Of a stretch of DNA of 64,000 bases, positions 21,860 through 31,742 are shown piece after piece. Each line of letters opens with the position of its first letter. Position 1 is the stretch's first letter. Source of the DNA: Isoetes taiwanensis (Eukaryota > Streptophyta > Lycopodiopsida > Isoetales > Isoetaceae); the NCBI GenBank assembly GCA_021234155.1, contig JAJEKV010000065.1:6892316-6956315 (forward strand), written 5' to 3'. The notes beneath the pieces were generated by a model. The model had not been told where the DNA came from, ran no database searches, and worked only from the letters and a program-made list of their open reading frames with translations. Made by a program: the position numbers and the translations under genes.

Positions 21860-22765
21860 ATCTTGCTCCAGGAGACAGGCTTCCTTCCATTACAGAGGGT
21901 CATTGAACGCGTCACATTATTTACTTCCGAAGGTGGTGGCTATGGATGAAGCCGGCTGCCCAACCTTTGCTTTGGCGGTGGTGATGGGCCCGCGGCGACT
22001 CAAAGCTTCTTTGGAAAGACAAGCAAGCCCGGGGGTTCTCGCTATGGAATGTGCGAGGCACACGATGTGGACCAAGTGCATACACCAAGGAACGCTGCCT
22101 TGAAGCGATATTTGGATGCTTGCTTCATGGCCAAGCTTTGGGATCACGAGGCCTGTCACATGTCAAGGTGGCAAATTATCAACAGGTTAATCCCATGCTC
22201 ACGAGGGGCCCACACCACTACACGTGCACCCATCTACCCATGAAAAAGCGCTTGGGTGATTGCTTCCATTCGCGACAGTGCACACCACCTCCGCATTGAG
22301 ACGGGGAGATGGATTCTGGAGCCGCGTGAGGATGAGTCCGCCAATCGCCGCCAACGTGGCACCATTGAGGATGAAAGTCACGCCCTCCAGGCCTGTCCGG
22401 CGTACGAGCATATCCGGGCTCGGTATGCTCGGTTAGTTGTGCCCCATCAGGCCTTGCATGAGCTACTGAGCACGGCCTCTGTAGGCTTGTTGGGATCGTA
22501 CCTCCAGGAGGTAATGGATACGCGGACTCAGTTATGCCCCCCTTTCCAACATTAACCTCAGCTGTACTTGTGATTATGTATATAACTGTGCAGTATGTCA
22601 GCATCCTTATTGCTACTAAGGTTTTTCCCCCGAAAACCCTTCGGGGCGGGGGTTTTAATCCTGGTAGTAATCACACGCTTGCTCTCTCTTTGTACTTGGG
22701 TCCCATAGGCCAGTTGGTCTCCGTGGACGATAAAATCATATTCTATTCTATTCTATTCTACTTCA
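21860..22765 (+). mobile_element. LINE 3' fragment with pentanucleotide tail
   Basis: The end of a LINE ORF2 is readable in shifting frames. It has AALKRYLDACFMAKLW, then the pre-zinc segment DSAHHLRIETGRWILEPRED, then EDESHALQACPAYEHIRARY and a stop after CPPFQH at 22553-22555. The H-x-(n)-C-P-x-Y part of the usual zinc knuckle is present, but the first Cys pair is lost. The 3' UTR has a GC-rich hairpin (ccccgaaaacccttcggggc) and the element ends in four ATTCT-type units at 22738-22763. A LINE tail made of a short tandem repeat is known for several LINE clades. It is truncated at the 5' end and inactive. Confidence 0.65.
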
Positions 22766-23237
22766 TACTAAGGTACATGTTGGATAAGGGAAAGCCCCCC
22801 GGCACATTTTTCTGCCCCTAAAGCGGTAGATGCGCTGAGCGCGAAGGCTGCTTGGCCGGGCGGTAAAATAGCCGTGGGGCCTTTGCATTAACGTAAGTTT
22901 ACCGGTTGGACCACTCCGGCGTCGCCATACGTGTACTGGATCGTGCAAAAACAACGAAATGAGAAGTAAAAAAAGCGAATGTCAAGCGTAAAGCGGCGTG
23001 AGCGTCGAGTAAAAAAAAAGAGAAACGAGAGTAAAATTTTTAGACGACTTTCTGTGTTTGGAAAGTGGACACGTGTCACACATCGATTGGATAACATGGC
23101 TGAATGTGGGACAACCGTCCTTTACGTGCCTTTAAAAGCCCAACATTATTTTTACGTTGGCATACTTTTAGTGCCCTTGTTGCCTTATTAAACCTTCCAC
23201 ATACTTCAAGGTTACTTGCTTGTCTTTTGTTTAGCAC

Positions 23238-23367
23238 ATTAAAATATCTACTTCTAACTTGTCTTCAACACACCAACTTAACAACATTAAAATATCTACT
23301 TCTAACTTGTCTTCAACACACCAACTTAACAACATTAAAATATCTACTTCTAACTTGTCTTCAAGTC
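23238..23367. repeat. 48-bp tandem repeat, 2.7 copies
   Basis: The unit starts ATTAAAATATCTACTTCTAA and continues CTTGTCTTCAACACACCAAC and TTAACAAC. Copies are nearly identical, and 48 is a multiple of three, so both strands stay open. The near identity points to recent expansion. Confidence 0.9.
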
Positions 23368-23639
23368 TTTTAGTCCGAGTCTTCATCACGACGTCTTGCT
23401 CGCTTGAAGTATGTTGGGGGTTCTTCTTCCACAAGCTCCAAGTCCCCAATATCCTTCTCCCCCCCTTTAGAGGAGAGCGTATGCTCTCCATGCTGGTCCG
23501 GTGGAGGTGGTGCAGACAAGAGAAGATGATGCTGCTTGCAATTCCTGTAAAAATGAAAGATGTCAAATTTTCTTCGACCTTTCATAGCTGCATCTGTATC
23601 ATAGTTCTTAAGAATGAGAACCCCCTGCATCTGTATCAG

Positions 23640-24152
23640 AGAAGAAGAACCCCCAACAGATCTCTTTGTTCTTAATGAAAAAAATAATTGTTGGATGGAT
23701 CTATCTAAAATGCTTCTTCTGTTAGTTCGTTTCTATGATATGAAAGTGGAAGAGTGTGCAAGGAAACTCCAAATTGCTATAAAGTTGAATGAGATGGAAC
23801 TGATCAAAGGGGAAACGTATGAGATGGTCTGTTTGACATTAATGAACAGGGCATTGTCAAGTTCTGATAATGAGGAAGGCAAGTTCTCTGTTCAGTCAGA
23901 GGACCATATGGGATCTTTCAAGTGCCTGAAGAAAATCATGGTATCCTTCAATGGGTCTTTCAGCATACACCTATTCCTACTATCATTGCTGCATATGGAG
24001 TTGGAGAGAAGCTTCATGTTCCTGGATATGGAGATTATGAGGTTGAATGGCATTTGGCTGCCGATCTGAAGACCATCAAGTGCATGTATAACATGAAACA
24101 TGGTTCTGGTAAGACCATCCATGATGCCCTTACTGTTTGTATGCTAGAATAG
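23640..24152 (+). pseudogene. Unknown protein fragment with WHLAADLKTIKCM motif
   Basis: The first part reads MLLLLVRFYDMKVEECARKLQ in one frame (from 23614). The second part lies in another frame from about 23900: GPYGIFQVPEENHG, then YGVGEKLHVPGYGDYEVEWH and LAADLKTIKCMYNMKHGSGK, stopping at 24150-24152. The signature 'EWHxxxDLKxxKCM' looks like a conserved catalytic or structural core of a transposase-like family, but I cannot assign it. One frameshift separates the two parts. Confidence 0.4.
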
Positions 24153-24394
24153 ATGATAAGGGGAAGGGAATGAGTACTCTCGAATCGAATGTGACCAGGA
24201 TGTTGAACCAACGCGTGAAAAGGAAGACGATGCTTTGATCCATGTCCTTGCAATTCCTATGAAGAGAGTACACGTCTGCACTCTCCATGCCTTCTTAAAA
24301 ATAGTGGATAAGATGGTGTATATGAGCATTCTCTTTGCTTGGAATAAGCCTCCACAATTAGCCAGAGAAAAGTGATCCTAAGAAGGGAGGGAAG

Positions 24395-24690
24395 GTGCCT
24401 TGTAAGCCATCTATGGGCGGGGTGAAAGCAAAAAGATTTCTACCTTGTACAAAATTACGTAAGAATGGATCCTTGCCAGCCGGTAAGTGGGAGGGGTACA
24501 AGGACTTGCTGGTCGCAGAAGATGACCGCACTTCACGTGGGAGGGCAAAACTGAAGAAAATTAAAACATGGCAGAACCTGAGCAGTCTGGTAGCTTTAAT
24601 GGCAGAGAGAAAAATGGACGCTGGAAAGTTAGATGAATTCAGAACAGCAGTAACTGAATTCACGAAGGCATTTATACAAACAAGCCAAGT
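24395..24690 (+). pseudogene. Exon-like fragment, Lys-rich, unknown
   Basis: Open frame that ends in a plausible splice donor (caa|gtatgt at about 24690). It contains GKWEGYKDLLVAEDDRTSRG and LMAERKMDAGKLDEFRTAVT. The pattern is helical and charged and may be the C-terminal region of the protein seen at 23.6-24.15 kb. Confidence 0.3.
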
Positions 24691-25026
24691 ATGTTTTTTT
24701 TAGGTTCATCCAACATCGAGGTTTGTGTGGTACTTGATTGTAACAGATGTGTCAATAGAAGGATCATCTACAAGCTAGAGAAAAAAAATAAGGCAAAACA
24801 AGACACGACTTTGGCTATAATATTGAGGAGAAAAGCTCAGCAGGAAAAAAGAAAGCAGATATGGTGTAGATCTATTTAAGGGAGTGGAGATCCACAAGGA
24901 TCAGACAAGGTAGAAGATATACTTCTGGGGTTTCGAATGTATGAGCAAATCCATATTAATAGTATAACAATATTGAGCATAATATATAACTCTAATGCGT
25001 GTAGGATGCTACATTGGTAGCATGGG

Positions 25027-25190
25027 CACGGTGCGAATTAGATTGACATTCAGTAATGAGTAGTTATTAATTTGCACCGTGGCCGCGGTGCGAATATTAT
25101 TTATCCTATAATTAAATAACAACTTATTTTGCACTGTGGCCATGGTGCGAATTGTCATTTAGTTATAGGATGACTAATATCCGCACCGTA
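25027..25190. repeat. Palindromic motif cluster 1
   Basis: Two near-complete palindromes, GCACCGTGGCCGCGGTGC at 25074-25091 and GCACTGTGGCCATGGTGC at 25131-25148, each with flanking T-runs and a CGAA end. Half-sites flank them at 25027-25034 (CACGGTGC) and 25183-25188 (GCACCG). The cluster lies 125-290 bp beyond the stop codon of the gene at 25.3-26.3 kb. Confidence 0.85.
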
Positions 25191-25314
25191 ATTTCTAAAC
25201 ATAAGTTTATACCTACAATTCTAGGTCGATACAGATACAAAATACTATAACCAAACCAAATAATACACAGACATAATGCAACTAAAAGTTTTTTATTAAG
25301 AAAAAACCAACACT

Positions 25315-26330
25315 TTACATGCCTCGAAAATATTTCGTCAAAGCAACATCCCTCTGCATGATCATCATCCTCTTTCCATGCATGACACACTTCACACAGT
25401 CTTCAAAGAATCTGACCATGTGATTCTCAACTGGTGCAGTGAATCGATTAGCCTCTTCCGGCACTGCCAAAATCGTGGTACCTCCTCCTATCCTCCTTCA
25501 TCTTCGAGTACCTGTTCTGAACCTCCTCCCTACAGATTCTCGCCACAGTGAGCTTTGGAAGTACCCACTCCACGTGATTATGGAAATGCTGGATCTCCCA
25601 AATCCATCTATACTTTGGCTTAAACGGCTCGTCCTTCTTGTTCAGCTTCGAAGGGCCTTTACACAGTACCTGTTCTTTTGCAGCTGCTTAGGCAGGCCTG
25701 ATTTCCTTTTACGCCTATTGGATTTCTCAAGCTCAATGTTAGTCTGATTCGGAGGATCCAGCATTGTTTCTAGGTTAGGGACAATGTTTAGAACAACATC
25801 TGAAACAGGAATATCCTGAACATGAATGTGCTGAATAGGAATAGCCTGAACAGGAATATCCTGAATCAGAATATCCTGATGATCCCCAGCATTTGACTGA
25901 GTTCCTGCTTCTTCTACCGCACCAAGCACCTGCACATTCTGATTGGGCCTGGTAATAAAATCTATCTCGCTAACTAAGGCAGCCAAAGTGCCCATTATTG
26001 GAGTTAATGATGCCATCAACCTTGGCCAGATTACAAAGGATCCGAGTGCCTCGTTCAAGTTGTCAGCTCCTATCGAAGGAAACGGCAACTGGGTCTCTGG
26101 TTTAATTACAACGTCGACAGAAATGATGATGCAATCATCGGGCATAGGCACGCCATGACAAACAACTGCCTGCACGAAAAGACCTTCACTGACTAAATTG
26201 CCTGAGGAAAAAAAGATATACACACCTTGGCTCGGACGACGTGTCTCTATATATCTCCTCTACTGCATTGGCAACATTCTGAACTACAATGTCCAGACCT
26301 GCCTGCTGAACAACACCCTGCTATTAGTGG
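25315..26330 (-). pseudogene. DUF8039-like protein with C-terminal histone H3-like fold
   Basis: The minus-strand gene is read in segments. The N-terminal part (26330-25680) contains DIVVQNVANAVEEIYRD, NLVSEGLFVQAVVCHGVPMP and LNEALGSFVIWPRLM. This resembles the plant DUF8039 pattern of a HGxPxP turn followed by a GSFVxWP box. A low-complexity I/Q/P/D stretch and a basic linker (NRRKRKSGLPKQLQK) follow. After one frame change near 25675 comes PKYRWIWEIQHF, VEWVLPKL and ARICREE, matching the H3 alphaN-alpha1 region. After a second change near 25475 comes ILAVPEEA, MVRFFEDC and HGKRMMIMQRD, ending KYFRGM and stop. The last part mirrors the H3 tail C-x-x-H-x-K-R-x-x-I-M-x-x-D and final RG. There is a seven-residue insertion in alpha2. 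A chromatin or centromere role is inference. The frameshifts, one of them at a run of seven T, mean decay or sequence error. Confidence 0.55.
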
Positions 26331-26419
26331 AGAAGGCTGATAAGTATCTATATAATGTCTTGAGAACAAGGTTTTAAGAAGAATATATCGAACAAAGAAA
26401 TTTACTACAAACCGTTGCT

Positions 26420-26530
26420 ACCGTGCGAAACAATCAATCAATAGACAAAGAAATGGAAGCAATTCGCACTATAGCTATAGTGCGAATAACAAGCATTGAT
26501 AACTAATATTTTGCACCGTGGCGATGATGA
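26420..26530. repeat. Palindromic motif cluster 2
   Basis: It contains a half-site ACCGTGCGAA at 26420-26429. It also has a perfect 26-bp palindrome at 26462-26487, ATTCGCACTATAG followed by its exact reverse complement. A copy at 26513-26530 has a good left half (GCACCGTGGC) and a decayed right half. It lies between the two minus-strand genes. Confidence 0.85.
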
Positions 26531-26634
26531 AGTAAAACATAACTGTGAAAACAAAATAAACTGAAACTAAAGGGAATGTTGCAAATAACATGATACAGAT
26601 ATGTAAGAAGTGTCTTTGCATTAATTGAACTTGG

Positions 26635-28432
26635 TTACAACTTTATTTTCTTAGATACATGAAGATCATCAGAAACATCGACTTCTTCTAGGTCGGACTC
26701 CTACAGATCAACATCCAATAGGTACATAAGACGAGGAATCTGTGGCTCCCTCTCTTCCCAAGTTAGTCGAATTGTAGCCTTATCCACCCGGGACAAGACC
26801 AATGCAGCTCTATTGGCAGCGACAGAATACATACTAAACCCCATCAAAAACATGGGTCGTGATATCTCTCCTGACAGCCACGACTCAATCAAAATTGGCA
26901 GCTAACGGGTGGTGACTACCAATCAATGAGAGGGCCTTCAGTTTCAAAACCTCCCCAGGTCTGGATGGGTTGTACTTGGAATGGAACACAACAATTTCCC
27001 ACTTATGAAGGTAGCCCATATAGTGTGCAATACTTTCATCTCGGCCAAGGGTGACTCTATCATGTCTGGCGCAATAATCGTCAACAAAAACTTCCTGCGC
27101 AAGCAAAGTTCATTTGCAACTTAACCGACTACCAAACTTAATAGATACTTAGCAAAACAAACAAACTTATGGCTATCGTACCTCAACTTCGTCAGATTCA
27201 ATAACCTTTTTGGTAGCAAATGTTGATAGAAGACCTGGAGGAGCTTGATTCCCATTTTGATTCAACTTTTTCGGTATCCTTAGCTCCTGAACAACTTCCC
27301 TCGAACTTTACTTCTGAGACCATTCAAGCCCATTTTTGCCATCTCCAGAACCCTATCAAATGCAATTTTCGGAGCTACTAAAGTTCCATCATAAGTTAAA
27401 GCTTCGTTCAACTCCCTTGGCACTTTCGGTCGAAGTCGATGAAGTCATCTAAACCTACAACAAAAGTATAGATCTGTCCAAGGACCTTGTCTTCCCGCAA
27501 ACCAGTGATCGAAGATATATCATGGAGAAGCAGGTGGTCCTTCCCTCCCATGGTAATTGGCAGGGCTTCCGTGATTCCCCATCTGTCAAGTTTATCTTCC
27601 TGTGCGACTTCATCATCGTCCTCGTCTAGCTTTTCCACCAGTTCCTTCTCTTTATCTGCATCAAAAATCTCCTCGACATGTGAATGATGTTCTGCAATAG
27701 CCCTCACTTGTGGTTACTCACTATCTGTTTGTGGCACCGATTAGATCATGTAAGTAGCAAACATGATGTCAATTGGATATAAATTATCCTTCGCATCCTT
27801 CTCACATAAGTCGGAAGGTAGCCTCTTGAACGACCTTTGATTATTAAGTTACTTTAACCAGGTCGAACTTCCACATCCATAGAATCGTTAACAACAACTT
27901 GATCTGTGCCCTGGTATCTCAATGCCACTGAATCAGTAACATCCACTGTAACAGTCATACCAGATATTGGAGCTATAGAGTGAACTAACGCAGATTGAGG
28001 AGCTGAGCTATTTTTGCGACGTGCAAGCTTCTTTAGGCGTGAAATAGACCAGCCTTCTTCCAATAATTCTTGCTTATGAGCAATGTCCTGAAGACAAGAG
28101 TGTTGATCCTCATTAAGAGGGTCTGCTGATATAAGCTGAGACAGAGATGCACTAGAAGAAGGCGATGGTGCAAAAATAGCTTGAGAAGAAGGCACAAGGG
28201 TTGGTAATACTGGCGGATTAACTAGTGTCGAGGCAGATGAGGAAGAAGAGGATACAAAACAACATTCAAGTGAAGTGGATGTTATGTGACATGGGATAGG
28301 AGCAGTTGGGGAGGTAGAGGCAAAAGTCTGCCTAGGTCTGTAAGTAGCGAAAGCATCAATATTGGGAAACATCTTGGCAAGCTCCGGTCCATTAAGCAGG
28401 CGTAGTTTATACTTTGAAAAAAAGGGGGCCAC
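26635..28432 (-). pseudogene. Multi-exon gene of unknown family, decayed
   Basis: Minus-strand segments read in order. 28432-27854 (192 codons) has a Ser/Pro-rich middle and QELLEEGWSISRLKKLARRK. 27707-27408 is acidic and then has WGITEALPITMGGKDHLLLH and TFVVGLDDFIDFDRK. 27425-27185 is read in shifted frames (PRELNEALTYDG, AFDRVLEMAKMGLNGL). A splice donor after ESDEVE and an acceptor before VFVDDYCARHDRV follow, with HYMGYLHKWEIVVFHSKYNP next. The last segment ends SDDLHVSKKIKL and stop at 26635-26637. In-frame TAG and several one-base shifts occur. The Lys-rich end suggests nuclear location. I do not recognise the family. It shares strand, decay style and palindrome context with the H3-like gene just downstream, so the two may form one mobile unit. 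Confidence 0.4.
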
Positions 28433-28658
28433 TTTTGAACACTACTGATTGAGGAATAGAAGCACAAGTAGGAAGAGATACACATATTCGAGGACCATTA
28501 ACAATAGAATGGGCAAGATGCAAAGCTATTGGCAATAGCAACCATAAAATCAGACGTCTGCAATTCTAGTGGAAATCCTCTAAGGCAAGCCAGCAAGGCA
28601 TGCGCAATGCACCAGACTTACATGGCAAGAATCCAGGAGAATAAACCTGATATAGAAG

Positions 28659-29081
28659 TTAATGTCTCCAAAGAGGATCAATGCCACGCTCCACAAGCCT
28701 GTCAACTGCAAGTGAAGAGTCAAACATAACCAGGAAGAAATTATTATCTTTATCCAAAACTCTTAGAGACGCATAATGAGGGAGACCTAGTCTTTGAAGG
28801 TGATGTTTTAGCCGAAATCCAACTCTCCTAAAATCCAAAAACTGTCCAGTGAAATGGCGAACAACTGCATGAGACACAAGGTTCTGAACGCACTGCAAAT
28901 GAGCCTTATGATCAATTTTGCCAACTGGTAAGCCAGCCTGTGTAAAAGCATTTGAACACTGTTGTGTCTCATAGAATACACTCTCAGGAGGCAATTGAAT
29001 ATCCATACGGTCATCTTGCGCTTGTAACTCATTTAGATACAAGCTCAATTCTTTCTTGTTATTCTGTAACATAATATTCAA
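28659..29081 (-). other. Exon-like open frame of 140 codons, unknown
   Basis: Minus-strand frame upstream of the gene at 26.6-28.4 kb. It includes NNKKELSLYLNELQAQDD and FTGQFLDFRRVGFRLKHHLQ, and its end reads LFFLVMF-like hydrophobic and then basic residues. It reads as protein-like and could be the 5' exon of the same gene. No family recognised. Confidence 0.3.
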
Positions 29082-29092
29082 TGCAGCAATAC

Positions 29093-29535
29093 AATATTTG
29101 TCGAGGATAAAAGATAGACAAAGGCAAACAATAATGGAAGCAAACCTATTGGCAACAACAACCAGTTGACACTAATTGACCAATTAAGTTCTTACCAATA
29201 CACATATTATACTAAGTTAAGTATAATAGCTGCACCAATACCAATTTCAAGTGTCCAAAAGCGGCATATATCGCTCCGTGGCCACGCTGCGAAAAATATC
29301 TAATATGCCTATAGAAACAAAGAGGGTTTTGCACCGTGGCCACGGTGCGATATTTGTCGAGGATAAAAGATAGAAAAAGGCAAACAACAATGGAGGCAAA
29401 CCTATTGGCAACACCAACCAGTAGAAACTAATTGACTAATTATATTGGCAACAACAACCAGTAGAAACTAATTGACTAATTAAGTTCTTAACCAATACAC
29501 ATATTATACTAAGCTAGTATAATAGCCGCACCAAA
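29093..29535. repeat. Direct duplication of about 140 bp around a palindrome
   Basis: The segment beginning atatttgtcgaggataaaag at about 29094 is repeated from about 29350 with over 90 percent identity by eye. Both copies run to the cacatattatactaag segment and a tataatag-rich end. The second copy carries an internal duplication of about 40 bp (ttggcaacaacaaccagtag). Palindrome copies lie between the two. Confidence 0.8.
29273..29348. repeat. Palindromic motif cluster 3
   Basis: GCTCCGTGGCCACGCTGC at 29273-29290 and a perfect 18-bp palindrome, GCACCGTGGCCACGGTGC, at 29331-29348. They lie upstream of the minus-strand gene pair. Confidence 0.9.
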
Positions 29536-29656
29536 GTATACATACAATATATAGTAAATACTCAATAATGCTCGCAATAATTGTTCGTGTATACTAACAT
29601 AATTATGGTGGGTATAAATAGATATGCATCAAGCGCTGAGGGTATAATCTCGGCCT

Positions 29657-29908
29657 GTGCCTTTTCGTTGTAGCTGGATGGATCTTGCTCATGAGATTAC
29701 GTGCAGTGTGAATCATAGGGATCTCTATACGTGCAATCTGCTTGGTGTAGTCCTTGAAGACTGGCTGAACGTTGTTGCTATGAATCTTTCACGCAATTAT
29801 TCTGATCCCTTTGATGTTGTGATCCACCTTATATGGAATCGAGAGAGTGGGTTGTTCATGATAGAAAGGATCTCTGGAGCACCTCAGGATGATGATGAAT
29901 CTGAATAG
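29657..29908 (+). other. Exon-like open frame of 83 codons, unknown
   Basis: A small plus-strand frame with VVLEDWLNVVAMNLSRNYSD and an acidic end (GAPQDDDESE). It starts close to a TATA-like stretch (gggtataaatag at about 29612) and ends with TAG at 29906-29908. It could be a small protein or a last exon. There is no family match I can name. Confidence 0.25.
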
Positions 29909-30021
29909 TTGACTATAATCGTTTGATTTTATATAATTGTATCTGGGTAGAATAACTCTATCTATATGTTTTAGAATGTTAAATGGATTGCCTTGTTTGT
30001 TTTTTCATGTGGTGGTTTATC

Positions 30022-30097
30022 GCACCATGGCCATGGTGCAAAACTACAATACATGACTACACAAACTTCAGCATCTTTTGCACTATGGCCACGATGC
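30022..30097. repeat. Palindromic motif cluster 4
   Basis: A perfect 18-bp palindrome GCACCATGGCCATGGTGC at 30022-30039 and a looser copy GCACTATGGCCACGATGC at 30080-30097. The central CATG in place of CGTG is changed on both arms of the first copy, so symmetry is kept. Confidence 0.9.
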
Positions 30098-30175
30098 TGA
30101 TTTTGCATAAGGATCCAAGTTTTTGGCAAACAACACTGGGATTTGAACCTAGTAACACCACTGTTATTTTATTTG

Positions 30176-31172
30176 TTAACTATTTTCACTTAAAGAAAGT
30201 ACAACAGGAGGCATACAAAGCTTTATGGTATATAACTCTTCCCTACGTTTTTCTACTTTGATACCATTCACCAAAAAATAGAAGAAGGTTAAGTCACATT
30301 CTGATTCCAAAATAATTCTTACATCAAATAAGGACCATGCTTCTTTGACTTTTAAGATTTTAAATAATTGACCACCTTTAAAGATGGAAATAGCAATGAC
30401 CGCAGAGTGGGTACTATCAGCATCGTCTTGTTCCACTGGAACCCATGTCCATCTACTTCCTTCTTTGACTTCCCTCCATCTTCTATACTTGAAGGTAATG
30501 TACATTGTTTGCATTCGAATACAATACCTGATTCGAACGCTTTCCTTCTTTATCCTGCAATCTACCTTCTCAACTCCTTCATGCAGCCGGGACGACCAAT
30601 CTTCACATAAAATGTTATCCAGAAACAATTGAAAATCATTTACGGTAAACATTTTTGATGTCTTCTTGACATTCTCGACATCCTTGAACAACGCAATAAA
30701 CATATTGATGGCTACAAATACCTTCAAGTGTCCACATACTCCGTCTTTCTCCTTCAAAGCAGTGAAAATTCATCTTAGCAAGAAATACAGAACTGGAATC
30801 CATTGGACAGGAGCTAAGCTGTGAAATTGGGGGCAATGGTAAGTCCACAATTTTGCTTTTCTGAGGGTAATATTCATATCTTAGAAACTAAATCCCTCTT
30901 TTCCACAGCTGCACTTTCGTTTGACCTTCAAACAACAATGATCCAATATCATAATAGAAAGCATGGAAGATGCTTGTTATAGAGCTCGATGGCTCCAAGT
31001 CCAGCACGTCGAAAATACAGAGCCCTGAGATACCAAAAACCCAATTAGTTGATTTCATAAATAAATAGTGAAAGACAGATTGAAACTCACAATTACCACG
31101 TAGCTCAGGGAAATTGCGTCGACCTCTTATTTTTTCTTTTCCCATGTCTGTGGGTGTGTATAAGTGCCTCAC
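30176..31172 (-). pseudogene. Decayed minus-strand gene of unknown family
   Basis: Three frames follow each other on the minus strand. 31172-30888 has FDVLDLEPSSSITSIFHAFY and LLFEGQTKVQLWKR. 30848-30760 has SSVFLAKMNFHCF. 30757-30176 has GVCGHLKVFVAINMFIALFK and CIRMQTMYITFKYRRWREVK. The pieces read as protein and join by frameshifts, not clear splice sites. The composition is mixed hydrophobic and charged, and no domain is recognised. Confidence 0.3.
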
Positions 31173-31742
31173 CTAGATATATACTTCCCCTCTAACCTCA
31201 AATCCGACAACAATTGCCTTCCAATGAGATGAAATCACATTTATTCTGCCCTTTGATCACCCGTGAGGACCTCTGAGTGGCGGCCGAATTGTAATGAAGC
31301 TACAAAGAGATATATTAAAGCAGCTGAAATCATTCTCAACTGTAACAGAGCTAATCGCGATTTGAAAGGAACCGGCAAGTTAATTAGAACCAAAACAACC
31401 TGAATTTCATGAAATCAAAGAACTAGAATGGATTAAAGCATACGAGCAAACCAGGAGTGAGAGGCGCGAAAAGCCGGGCGGCTTGGGGAGGTGGGGATAC
31501 TTATACATACCCCATAATTTGGGCAGTAATTCATGGCGGGAATAATTTGTAATTATTGTTTCCCGTCCACCGAACCTCCAGGGCAGGTAGGTAAGGAAAA
31601 TGCTGAACTTGTACCTTGACGACACCTGACATGGGAAGGCAGGCATGGATGAAGAAAAGCCTGTACGCGCTCGCATTTTGATTGGCCGCACGATTTCCAC
31701 CGTGGCATCGAGTTTGGGACAATAAGTGATTCCAAAAAATCA

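Noticed and set aside
30125-30150. tRNA-like B box (reverse strand ggttcaaatccc)
   Set aside because: No A box at the right distance and no acceptor stem; at most a SINE relic.
24880-31200. CACTA element boundaries for the palindrome region
   Set aside because: I looked for CACTA-type or other inverted ends outside the 25.0 and 30.1 kb clusters and found none that pair; the element idea stays unproven.
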